From Sipunculus nudus (Eukaryota; Annelida; Sipuncula; Golfingiida; Sipunculidae), in assembly GCA_026874595.1 (NCBI GenBank), contig CM049311.1, positions 65,827,953 to 65,891,952 on the forward strand: a DNA stretch of 64,000 nt. Direction: 5' to 3'. Shown here one piece after another: positions 22,449 to 35,489 of this stretch. A program made the position numbers and the translations under genes. Below the pieces are notes generated by a model, which saw only the letters and a list, made by a program, of their open reading frames with translations, was not told where the DNA came from and did not search any database. Every line of letters starts with the position of its first letter. Within the stretch, counting starts at the first letter, position 1.

Positions 22449-25030
22449 TTGCTTTTTCAGCGTCTCTGCGTGACATATTCAGCTATATATATACGATTAT
22501 TATATATATATATTTATATATTTATACTTATTTATATATATGTATACTTAATTATATTTCAAATAATTATAATATTATTATAGAAAATAAGTTATTTTGT
22601 GAATTCTAAGGAAGGTTTAGATATAACATTTTTAGAAAATGGATTCAAAGTTTTTAATTCTATTTATTAATATATTTCATTTGCAATATTATAATATTAT
22701 TCTCTGAAAAGTGGGGGGGGGGGGATTACATTGGCCATCCCTCCCCCCCCCCCCCCCCCTTGCCAAAAAGTGGGGGGTATATATATCCCCCATCCCCCCT
22801 ATATTGACGCCCCTGAAGTTAACGATCATTGAATTGCATAGAGACAGACAGACAGACTGTCGCAGACAAGCAGACAGACCGTTAAGTGCCGAGTCACACC
22901 TTATCTTCGACCACCTTATCTTCGAGTGAAACTCATTGGTGCATGGCCTGTCGCAAAGCTCGCTCACACCGATTTCTGAGTATAACGTTTGAGGGGGATA
23001 GCTAGTTTGGCGGATAAAAACGATAAATATACCGAAGGGAAAACGGAATTTGTGAAATGTCTGCGAAAAGCGAGTTTGGTGGATAGACGGACGGCAAATA
23101 AACGAAAGCACACTGTACATACTGATGTATTTATGTGAGTGTATGTTCGTGATTTGGTGTGTGAGTGTGTGTGATTGGGCGTCGTTGTGTATATTGTGCA
23201 CTCTTTGGCCAGCAGATATGCTGAAACATCCGCCCCCTCCTCCTTCCATAAATCCTGACTGCTTACCTGCAGTCATCATTTACATGAAACAGTTACCTTT
23301 ACAACTGACATATTCTTGCTTACGTAAGATGTTTTCATAAATAGAACACGTAGAAGTATGATTCTTGTACAATATTATGGTCCACTAGTTTCGAGCAAGT
23401 CTGGGAAATCCCCTCTTCAACAAAGCTCAAGTGCTGACACCTTTCAACTAAAGAACACATTAACTCGCCAGTAATGACCAGTCACATCACATCAGAGTGA
23501 CAACTAAATCTAAATGGGAGGATTGTTTATGACCTGAATAATTCCTAGCTCCGTGCATATAAAACCTGAATTCCAGAGGCTTTATTTATACCATGTCATT
23601 TTCATTTCATGCTTACACCTTCATACACGATGTCAAAAGAAGGACGATGTTCTTTGTCGAAAGAAGAACGTTTTAATGGAGAATGCTTTAAAGGAAATCA
23701 CAGGTCAATAGATAAACATAAAAACAGTCAATCTTTCCACTGGTAGATCGAATTGTGTATGACAGCACACTCTTAGCAAATTTCGTCATTTCATGTTCTG
23801 ATGCAATTTCGTGTGAAAAATTTACTTGCCACTCTTAAAATTTCAGACATTTGAAATAACATGCATATTATTTGCTCAACTGATCCAAGAAAAATTAAAT
23901 CACGAATATCATATGCGCCATGTCCTATATTTATTTATTTCTCATGTGCCAAACAACGTCGAAACAAATACCAATATCCTACATTTTTCATGCTGATTTG
24001 TCATAAGTGCATCGTTAATTGACTGTATAACAAACAGGTATGGTGTCCTTTCCCGCTATGCTTAGGAAGATTCACACATTCATATTTTTCTTTATTGCAA
24101 ATCAAAATTATATCCTGCTTCAAATATAAAAGCATACATTTTTTCGAGCTCGACTGCATTAAAAAGGAATCATTAAGAGTATAAATGTTATTATTCATAC
24201 ACGAGTCCCGCGGGGATATTGAAAAGGGGACTGTAACGTGGTAGAGGCTGACACAAAATCTTAGAAAAGGGAAAGGCGGATCAACATAATGGCACAGGTA
24301 GACAAGTATGCAGGGATTGTCAGCATATTAGATTTAATTTACACCTCTTTCAGGCAGAAGTATAATGAACAGCGTGGCTATTCATACTTATATATACATT
24401 TATATAAATTTGTTTATCTATTTATATAAACACAGAGGAAGTCACTTCCGGAAATCACGCACCTACGGCCAAATGTCACAAAACCGCTACAGCTTTTATT
24501 TTAAAATTTTGCAAACATATTGATCATGTTACATGAACATGTAATAAGGGTCATGACACATTCATAATTCTACAGTACTTTTGACTGTTTAAACTCTTAC
24601 TGGTAGCAGTTTAGTTGAACATTAAAGTTAGGTATGAGGCCTTTTTGTGAATTTTCACCAGGCGGATTATATAAAAAACTTTTTTTGACTAAGATTTCAG
24701 TTTATGTTAACATTTATGTAGAAGATATATGGTATTACTCGATAGACCTTTTCCCGACAGGAAGGCTTTACTTATAGAGGAGCATATCAAATGTAGCAAG
24801 GGTTGTTAAACAAAGAACAGTTAGCCGCATTGATCACACCAAAAAGGGAAAAATGTTCAAACATCGCTCACGTTATTGCAAAATCACTGATACATGTAAA
24901 ACATATTAGAAAATAACTGCGCGTTACAAGCCTATTGATCAGAGTAAACGTAATAGCTGCCTCATTTTCTCTGTGGTAATTAAATTCCGTGAACTAATCT
25001 TCACACTTGTCGGCAACGTTCCAGGGCAGG
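20827..25030. other. Intergenic region between genes B and C
   Basis: No coding exon is supported on either strand. It contains the hAT-like element at 22351-22815 and a GT-rich patch near 23130-23180. The 196-codon minus-strand frame at 22689-23279 runs through the G/C tracts of that element and looks spurious. Confidence 0.5.
22351..22815. mobile_element. Non-autonomous hAT-like element with 8-bp TSD
   Basis: The terminal inverted repeats are CAGTGGCGTCAAT at the left and ATTGACGCCCCTG at the right. The element is flanked on both sides by AAGTTAAC (22343-22350 and 22816-22823), a perfect 8-bp target-site duplication as made by hAT transposases. Inside are a G run, a (TA)n tract (22398-22441) and a G-run/C-run pair near the right end; no transposase frame is present. 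Length is 465 bp. Diverged relatives lie at 750-809, 8725-8831 and 61471-61900. Confidence 0.8.
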
Positions 25031-25032
25031 TG

Positions 25033-25040
25033 TATAAAAA
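25033..25040 (+). promoter_or_regulatory. Probable TATA box of gene C
   Basis: TATAAAAA lies 82 bases before the gene C start codon. It would give a short leader containing one out-of-frame ATG (25106) before the stronger start context at 25122 (A at -3, G at +4). Confidence 0.4.
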
Positions 25041-25121
25041 ATCTCCCTATTATTCCTACCCTTGGTCTGCCTTGTTTCTTTCACGTCATCAGCATATTGC
25101 GCTGCATGCTGTACGGTGACA

Positions 25122-26350
25122 ATGGGAGCTCTCGGCACATGTTTAAGGTTATTCCTGTGTTTCCTCTTGATTTCCGCGCTGGGAATGGTACAGGTATGAT
25201 GCATTTTCTTTTACGCAAATTCTAGTTTAAAATTTGTTTAGAATGTTTAGACTCATTTACCATGTTTCTTTCGGCAGGAATTGTGATATTTAGAAAATTA
25301 GCTAGAGTAATAAAGCATGTGTCAACTGACTTTTGGCACGTATCTACTTATCATAGCCTGCTCCAGGTTTGTCCAATTGTTGTTTAGAGATGTTTATTTT
25401 ATAAATATTTTTTGGAAGGAAACAATGATGATTTTTAAGGTAAATCTCCAGTTCATTTTTCGCTAATTTTTAGATTCTTCCAAATGACTTGACCAATCGA
25501 CTGTATCCCTGCAAGAGAAGCCATCTTTGTTTTAGCTGGGCATATTTTATAAAGATATTAGGCCTATATGATATCATCCGGTCAGTACCTCTCAAATGAG
25601 GCTGTTTTTGCATGTGACCAGTAACCATGACATACAAGTATGTATGATATGCTGTGAAATGTAGGCTGATTTCCAATATTGTAAGGTAGTTATTTATCTA
25701 TCCTGTTGTAAATTAGGCCTACCCCTCAGGTTTTCATTGCAATGTATTTATATAATATACATAACAGAGTTTTCGGATAATGAAAATGCCCCCCGCCCCC
25801 CCCCCCCCCAAAAAAAAGGAGGACAACATGCAGGTGTTGGAAGAGAATATACAGTCTCTGGTGTAGCCACATTTAAAATAAATATTAGCTGTGTATGCAA
25901 AAAAAAACAGTATAGAATCTTCATGTTTTCTCTTCCTTTTTCGTAGCTTGTAGCTTTCAAATATTGGATGTAACTTTTGCCAAATGTAACATTGTGAAAA
26001 CAGTATACCTTTTCTTAAAAAAAACTGTATAAGATGCGTCAGGTCTATGCCTCCTATTAGTAACACCATCCCGGATCCTAAAATATACGAACTCTTCACC
26101 TTTTGTTTGTTTCCAAAATGGCGTCATCATGGAACTGTATTCATGAGCAATTTGATGCGTTTGTACATATAATTTATGTTACCAACCCTCTCTTGAATAT
26201 CTGTAGCTATCATGAACAAACCTTACAGGCATACTGATCACATAACCCGTATGCAGATTTGTCTTGGGATACAGTTGCAATTTTCATATTCAAGTTTTTG
26301 TCGTTTAATGTCGCTGCTACTCGCAATCATATATAACCAGGTTCTCTCTT

Positions 26351-26405
<55 letters not shown>

Positions 26406-29400
26406 TTTTAAAAAGCAGGAAATCCTATTGATATTTGTCATGCTATCAACTAAGAGGTTTGATTATAGTGACAAAGACCTCGTGTCTTTTTTCTGGACCC
26501 CATAACAATACATAGGGTATCTTCTTTATTCAGTTATCATATTTAATTGAATAGGCATCTAGCGTTGACCTGCGTCTTCTGAGGGTCCAAGAAACTACAC
26601 AAGGTTTGAGGGAAGATGTAAAAAGGGCGGAGAGTTTCCTCTGTCAGAGGGAACGGGAAAAGCTTGAGCCAACTGCACAGATAAGATGTACCAGTACCAA
26701 TGGATTGAAACAGGGAACAATGAAGCCGGTGCCGGGCCAGCACACTCCACGTAAGAGAGATGGCTAATTCTTTCATAAATTGATTTATTTTTACTGAAAT
26801 ATATTTACGGATGACCGAATACGTGTACATCTTCTGGATATAAGAATCACGCTTTCTTATATTCCTGCCATTTCCAATTTCCCAAATCTTCCGTCTCAAA
26901 ATAAAGACTGCCGTTTCGACCCCACCTATCTCTCTGTCTTTCTCGTTGAATCTTCCCCACTTCTTTTCTTAAGCTTTCATATTGCTGTACCTCGTGCTAA
27001 TCAACATGATTATTTTCCTCTTTTGTTGGCAGCTCGGTCTTTTTAAATATGCTTGCTCTACGTCAAATATTTAACGGCAATATCTTTCTTTGTCATTATA
27101 CCCAATAACGAATCATTTTGTGTTACTTTTGTTATTTAACATATTGTTATGAGAGTCATATAAAAGTTAATTTGAATAACCTTGAATAAACCTAGAAACA
27201 TACGTATAGTTTGAAATTGAAAAATAATATTTAAATAGATTTTTTTCGCACAACCATCAGTGTTGCTTAAACGCGAATACAGAATGGCGAATACAGAAAG
27301 GTCTTCTGATGTGCAGCGGCTTATGTGCTGTGGTCTCTTTTACAGAACTCTGTCCAAATGGGTGGTATCACTACCGGGGGATGTGTTACAGTTATAACAA
27401 ACGCAAAGCTACATGGGAGGAAGGAAGAAAAATCTGCCGAGCAGCAGGGGGCGATCTGGCGCGGATACTTGATAAAAGTCATAATAACTTTGTTGGAAAA
27501 CTAATACGTGACCGCACATTTTTCCTTTTAAATGACAGAAGAATTGAGGGGAAGTTTGAGTACAGCCCAAATGAGCCGGTGAGTTGACTTGTTTGCTGGC
27601 ATACATCTCGAGTTCTCAGTTAGTAATTATCCAGTTACGTTTGAAATAAATGATTAAAATTAGGCATTTTTTCAAAATCTCTGTTTTAATACACATCTGT
27701 GTTATTTTTAAGACAACTATTTGACGTTTTGGATGGTTTGAAATGCAATTTCAAAATACGCAGACCAGCATGTTTCCTACCAAGCGAGTGTATTCTACTT
27801 AAAAGTCAGCAGATATATAAAACCTCTGGGTTAGTTATTTGCCCTAACCTTGTTGATAGCTGACTATAGCTTTATGGTATGGTGCATTTGCATTTAAACC
27901 CCACAACCCTGATATAGAAGTATCCTGAACCTGCATAGATGATATGAAGTATGAAGAAATATACAGAAAACAGTAATATAATTATTTTTTTTAAAATATT
28001 CAATTTTTGTAAGCCATACATGCAACAAATGACAGTGTGAGAATAAGTGTGAGAATAAACAAGGAAAATAAATAAAAATACATGTTCTCTTAAATATTAG
28101 AAAATTTATCTGACTGAGAAGAACAGCTGTTTTTTTGGCGATTGTGTATTGCTAAGACAAAGTGGCAAAACAGAATTTGCATCAATCGCAGAAAGAGGAA
28201 ATACTGACTTATGATATAAATATTTTTCACTTGATGGTCTGGTTGACTTCTTTGTTATATATATCCGTGACTTATGGATTGCTGGCGAGTGATCTTTGTT
28301 TATAATTCAAGGGAAATGTTATGACACATCAGTGAAGCGCATGCATGAGGCAATACAAACCACTCTAAAAAGTTCCAACAACTCATGATCCTTTTTCCTG
28401 GAGTCAGGTTGGGGACGGCCCTGAAATTTCTCAAATATAATATGAATTCTTTTAACTATTCATTGTCAGTTTTCGGATGAACTTTGAAAAAGAAATTTCT
28501 CCCATATAATATGAATTCTTTTAACTCTTCATTGTAGGATCAAGTTTGAAAAGGAAATTTCTCCCATATAATAGGAATTCTTTTAACTATTCATTGTCAG
28601 TTCTAGGATCAATTTTGAAAAAGAATTTAACATCATATTTTTCTTCGTCAAATGCTGTTTTGATGAACGTAAACATGTCGGATTGACATTGACTATACCT
28701 TGAACAGTGTAATAAAATAATGTGCTTTCTTCAGCTGCTGTACAGTTACTAAAAATGGACTCTGCATTTCCCGATTTTAAATAAGTACTGATAGAAGGGA
28801 CAAGCCCCAAATCCAAACCTTTTGGTTATTATCTCGTCTTTTCTTACAGAAAACGAGAAACATTTGTCTTCAGCTTTCTTTGTTTTGAATATTTTTTTCA
28901 GGGCGCTTGAAAGAATCAAGACAATTAATCTTTCTTATTTCAATCGGCAATGCATTCCATTTTTCACATGCACTAGGCAAACAAGATCTTTTATATCTTT
29001 TTCTCAAACGTGGTGTATATATGTTGTGTTTAATTCGTTAGTTATAAGCTTAAGAATCGTCGCGCGTCTCTAGAAGTGGTTTCCTCAAATAAAATGGCGA
29101 TAAGTAGTTGACCATTTTGTAAAATGTGAGAAGTATTTGGAAATCTCTCCTTAGGGAGAGTTGTGGCAAAGGCAGCGCATCGTACGTTTGGTTTGAGCTG
29201 GTTGTAATTTTTATCGCCGGTGCAGTTGTGTGCAGCTCAATGCGTAATTTAATGTCATTAACAAAAACAAGAATCAAGAGAGGTCCCAGTATGGAACCCT
29301 GCGGGACACCTGAACAGATATTTAAACAGTATGACTTTGAGCCCTCCAGAACCACGCATTGTTTCCGATTATTTAATTAGTTTTCAATAAATTTTAGCAG

Positions 29401-32400
29401 GGACCCCGTTACATCAAGGTCTTCCACTTAACAAAGTAACCCTTTATGCCATACCCTGTCGGAAGCCTTGATGCGTCGAGGCATACAAGTTTATATGTTT
29501 ATAGGTTTCGTGAAATATGATGACAGAGTGAAAGTATCCAATTAATGGCCGAGTCGTTCTTCTTATACCCTGAATTTGTAATAGACATAAGGCAGTTTAG
29601 CTCAAAGTACTCATAAAGTCAATTATGAACTATTCGTTCCATAATTTGATTCATATTATTTAGCAAAGATATCGGTCTTTATTTTTCCACCTTTTGTCGT
29701 GTTTCTTTTTTTTTATATACAGGGGTCACATATGCGGTTTTCCAGTCAGAAGGAAACCACCTTTTTCCTAAACAGTAACGAAAGAATTTGCAAAAAGGCT
29801 TATCTTTAATTTCTGATATATTCTTAATTATAAAGGTTATTTATCCCACCTGGACATGTAGCTTTGTTTAGTTTTACATTTTTCATTACATCCAGCATCC
29901 TTTTCAGTAATACATAAATCAATTATAAATTTAACGTGCTCCGATTGCATTTCTTGGAGATCAAGACCGTTTTGAGTGATATTGGATTGTGACACAAAAT
30001 ATTGGTTAAACAACTCTCAAAAGCATTTGTGAAAAAAAATCCCCTGATTCTCATGGGGACGACAATCCTCTTATTAATTACCTTATTAATTTGACCACGT
30101 CAATCCCATTCTTCTTGTATGCCTGATAATCTTTATTTTCTTTTGTTCGTGTGTATCTTTCCAGAGCCTGTTTCGTTTCTCATTAGGGATGTCACGGCTT
30201 CGTTCATTCACGATTTATTATTTGGTCTAAATTATACAATTTTGTGAGGAATGCATTCTTTGATTGAACTTGATCTGCAGCGTCATCAAATATTTCGAAA
30301 GCAGTGCCCCAAGATGCATTTTAATGAATCCCTGGGTCCCATCATATCCACTCTCTTGTAAAAGAATACGTCACGTTTATACTCATTACGTTTTGCACGC
30401 CTGGGTGCAACTTTCAAGTAAAATACTATGACAAGTAAAATATAGGACTGGGAACATCAATTTCATTTACTAAACCAGGCGAATCTGGTTTATTACAATA
30501 TCTAATAGTGAAGATGTATATTCCGTTATCCTTGTCGGCCGATTCGCCAACTGTAACAATCCATTTAGTGCAACTAGTTCAACAAGCTTAGTTTTTAGGT
30601 CACCTTCACTGTTATCCCAGATTGAACATCTATCATTAAAATCGCATGTGATAAAATATGGAGTAAAGTTTTTTTTCACTCTCGCTAACCCCAAACCAGA
30701 TGCTATTGCTTCTAAGAAATTATTGGATTTGTCCACTGGCTTTGCTAGCAGGTCTATAGGATGTTCCAAGTAGAATAAAATGATTACCAATAAATATCTG
30801 TATCCATATTCATTCAACACCCGGCGACTCCAAATCGTTCTTCTTGCGGTAAGTCAAGGAGTCTGTAATAAAAATGGCAATCACGCCGCCATATCTTGAC
30901 TTTTCACACCTCAGTGGGTCCTGGAAATTTTAAATTTTTATCAAAGAGTTTCCCCATGAGGCGTCTGACCAGGTTTCTGTTAAAGTTAAAACATAAATGT
31001 TCTTTTCTTCATAGAGATAATGTATCTCGTCTATCTTACGCATAGCTTATTTACTACAGATATTCAAATGACTGAAAGTGAGCCAGGAATCACCCTGATT
31101 TGTATTGTCAACCGGAATTGCAAGTCCTGGATTGCAAATCTCGCGAAAGCAGCGGAGTTCATCCGATCATTTATCGACCTACTCATGACTAGTTCGCGTA
31201 CTTCTTGAGAACAATTGTCTTCGCCGAAGATGCAAACGCAAGCATTTCACGTCGGTCGCAAGAAAACCGCGCGACATATGCATGAATGTCGCAAGAATGT
31301 CGCAGGGAGTTCGTTATTCGCTTCCTATTCAATAAAAGCTTCCTTTTCATATATGCATGGCCAGTTAGGACAGGTCGAGAGCTTGCTGGTCAATCTTCTG
31401 GTCATCACTGACCACTGGGCAAGAACTGAAGCTGGCAATGCACTTCAATGCATTTCATGGCATTAATGTACTGCCCAAGTGTCGGTCAGATCGCCGGTCG
31501 CAAGTTACTCGTGCGACATATGTTCGAATGACGCAAAAATGTCGCAGGACGTTTGTTATTCGTGAAATATGCGCAAAAAGTTTACATGTGTCGCGAAATG
31601 TCCGTACGAATGTTTCCCGAGATTCGTGCGACAATCGTGTTGTTCGTATATTATTCGCGAGTTCTTCGAGTTTATTTCAATATTTTCCCCTTCATATTCC
31701 TCAATACCAGATATACGAACAGAGTTCCTCCTACTATATCTGTCTATATCATCAAAATTCCTCCTATGCGGTTCTATTTCAGTTTGTTTTTCTTTTAAAT
31801 TATCTTCTCAGACTTTCATTCTTCCTTTAAGTTCACATACCTGCCCCACTTGAAATATGATTTCATCTTGCCGGTGAAGTTTGAATATACATTCCACATA
31901 AAAATTAATTGTTTAGACTGTATGTTAAAAAACAATTGCAAAGACTCCTACGTCTAAGGGGCAGATTTGTCCATGCTTTCTAGCAACCCAATGAAAGGAT
32001 TAATATCTGCGTAGTACTTTGGCCTGTTCTCCTTAGGCTGCGACAGACTTTGGGAGAATGAGCTGTCCGACATTTATCTTTTAGGCGTATCTGGGCGAAT
32101 GATATCCATATAAGGTCTGTTACATGTGGTTCTGTTTCTGTATTTTATTTTTCAGAAATAAACACCATATACCTATTGCCCTTGAATACCTACCTTGGCG
32201 CGTATGACTACAAATAGATGTAAATACAGTGACTGGGTAGCCCAATAGCTTAATATTAAGAGAGAGCGAACGGTGGCACGTCCTGTCGCCATGTCCTGGA
32301 CCGAACTTTGACAAAAAGCCAACTTAAAACATTCCAGCTGTGTAAACAATACATTTCAGATAATGGCCATTTCTTTCGCTAACCCCCTAGATGACTCTTA

Positions 32401-35378
32401 ACAAGCATCATCGGGAACTGTTATTTTCCCGGGTCTATAGCTCCACTTATAGAAAACCAAAATGGACAAATTACTAACGAAAATAAAGGCTGATCCCTGT
32501 TCTTTCAACTAGCCAATAAAACTTCACCTAAAAAAAAATGCATTGTCTGTACATCCAATAAAATCATGGGTATTATTTTCCTCTGAAAATCGGTACGTCC
32601 TGTACGTGTCCTAATAAATCGGTACGTCCTGAAATTATAGGGCCGTCCCTCGCCTGGTAGTTGAGAGTGCCTCTTTTATACCAATTGTTTATTATAACGT
32701 CATCACTGTACATTTTCCTGGCATGGGTCCTTTTCATGCGGATTGTGAAAAGATAAATAACCTTTAAATTCTTTAATGGAACATTAAATCAAATTTTATT
32801 ATTTTCACAACAAAGCTGAACGCGAAAGGAACTAGGCGTGAGTACACGATTCAAGAGGCACTCATATAAGCTGGTAAGCCTAACTTGAGTCGTGATAAAG
32901 GTTCATCGAGGAATGCATCGCAGCGGTCTTCAAGCATGTTGCATTGATATCGTGCTTAAAAGTCTAAAATCTTAACATAAGGCTATACGAATGATGAATT
33001 AACACAAAATGATACATGTGAACTCACAATCCAAACTGAACCTCCGTCTCTATGCTAACCAGTCATTTCCTGTATCGCGTACAAATTGGCTGCCATTCTG
33101 TTACCGTGCGAGCCATGCTTGCAGAGGGGTTTACCAATATGCGGGTTAAAATGGAATTTTTCTCGCTCATGGTAGATGTCAAAGCTAAGGATTTGTCTAG
33201 TTTATGTCAGCTGACTGCGTACCATTTACGTACCTGTAGGCCATGAGGCGTTGTCAAGGATAGTTGCATCCTCATGGAGACTTAAAGTGTGTTAATCGAT
33301 AAAACATGTAATGGCCCGCTGACACTAGACAATAGACTGTCTTATGTCAGAGGTTTAAATGGAGCTGGAAAGGAACGCTGGTATTGGAACGGACTTTATC
33401 TGTTAATCATTGAGAGAATTTAGTTTCCATGATAGGTCCGGTTTGCCCGATGGGGCAATGGAGAACCAAACGACGGATTTTTTGGCCAAGGTGAAGACTG
33501 CGCTGAGATTCAACTTATAAACTGGTCATTGACAGCGGGACAATGGAACGATGTATCGTGCGATGACCACAAGCACAGTATCTGCTCAGTCAACAGCGGT
33601 AAATGAAAACGTATATATCTCTATTAAAGTCGATTATTAGGATCAATATAAAAGAACTGAACGAATCATGAATGGACCGCCTCTATTGGTTTCATAGTAT
33701 AATAAAGGCCAATAAACTGAAACTGAATCCACATAAAATGCTAAAACTATTCATTTAGGTTTATTGAATGGCGGACAGAGAGGAAACGAGATCAAAGGTC
33801 TCACAACAACGCACGGACACACAACAGTGTAGTCGGGTATCATGATCAGTCTGCCCCAGAAGTCTGAAAAATTTCCCTGAACATACTTTTCTCTATAAGA
33901 TAGGATCAGCTTTAGAAGTGGCGCAGGGGGCGCGCCAAATTAACGACCAAGTAAACCTGAGAAATAGAATAATTTTGACTGGTGCACGATTTATATATAA
34001 AGTCAGTTAACAACCTTTTTTCTGTGCAGAGGTGTTGAGCTTACCATTTTCCAAAATCCAAGGTCCATCCCTGTAAGATAAAAAAGTCCGTGTCAGTAGT
34101 AGTGGCATATGAAGGCATTTGGCGTTGATGTCGCTGCGGCAATGTTTGGGTTCGTTTATGTTTACTTCAAGTTTAATTGAAGTGATAATTAAAGACATCC
34201 ATGCATTAAATACGTTCAAATTTCAGATGTGTATGTACAAAAGAAATACATTTGCCTTGGAGACGAGAATAGACTGGTCGACTGCACTTCAACGTCTTTT
34301 GATTATAGCAACTGCGGAGAGGGCCAGGCTGTCATGGTTTCATGCAGGCTCACTTATGTTAAGGTGAATACGTTTGCTCCTCCTCCTGTTATAGTATTAT
34401 TGCTAGTATACTATCACTGTCACTAGTAATAGTAATAAAACTTATTAGGTCGTAGTCTACTGGATTACAGATACGCCTTGTAATATAAAAATGATTCCAA
34501 ATGCGCTTATACTCCATACGGATTGTGTATCCCTCAAACAATCGCGACATGTAGCGATTTTTTGCCGGATCCCTGGATGCGACAGAAGTAAAACATGGCA
34601 TGTTATCGTACATATGAGCTCTATTAACACGCATTACGCATCCACAGACTGCAATGTGTATGAAATCTTCGACTTCACAGGTTCTCCCAAACACGGTTTC
34701 AGAAGACGGGAATCTCAGAAAAATAAAAATACATGCGCATTATTCACGTTAACCTAGGGGGGGGGGGAGGGCTTGGAGTAAAAGCAGTTTGAAAAAGCTG
34801 AGGGCCTTTGTACCTTATTGTCAAATATGACAGCTGGTCTATTTTTAAAATTTCATCTGTACACAGGAATTTTATGAGACATGTTGAATAATTTTTTTTA
34901 ACCGAAGATGTGATTACTTGGTAGGATGGCCTAGGATCGCAACATTCACTTAGTGCGAACATGGTATACCGTGGCGTCCTACAAATGTGGGATTCTGGCA
35001 GGTGGCGCTACATATGTGGCAGCGACTTCGGTGTAAACGAGAGCAGGGTGGCCTGTCGTCAACTGAGCGGGATGCATCACGTGATGTACGAGCTCGTGCC
35101 GCAGGATACAGGTGATTAACTGACGTCTTCTATTTGTACCTGCACATATGTTAATTTCAACATTTATAGATTTTATTCTCATAAGGCTTTGACGGGCACA
35201 GAAAACACATTATTTCGTATTCTGCTTTTAGAAAAGATGTTCAAATGTAATGAATGAAAACGTGCTGAAACCAAACTTCTTGTGTGTGTGTGGGTGGGGG
35301 GGGGGGGGGTTAAACTGATGTCCCTTTGTTAATCGAGTATCGAGTAGACGTTTATGTATGTATATACAGGTATATAAG

Positions 35379-35427
<49 letters not shown>

Positions 35428-35428
35428 T

Positions 35429-35489
<61 letters not shown>

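Larger units (their letters stand above)
27346..33598 (+). other. CTLD exon cassette inside SRCR1 of gene C
   Basis: Two exons (233 and 163 nt; 396 nt in total) encode a complete C-type lectin domain. They lie between exon 2 (phase 0 to 1, SRCR N-half-like) and exon 5 (phase 1 to 0, SRCR C-half). The cassette is symmetric (phase 1/1), so joining exon 2 to exon 5 keeps the frame and gives 29 residues between the flanking SRCR cysteines, close to the usual spacing of about 30. The 5.9-kb intron within the cassette has taken up a LINE. Confidence 0.75.

Noticed and set aside
22689-23279. 196-codon minus-strand frame
   Set aside because: The frame crosses the G/C runs and end of the hAT-like element at 22351-22815 and has no recognisable domain or splice context.
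26543-26899. 118-codon minus-strand frame
   Set aside because: It is antisense to exon 2 of gene C, which has matching paralogous exons in D and E in the sense direction.
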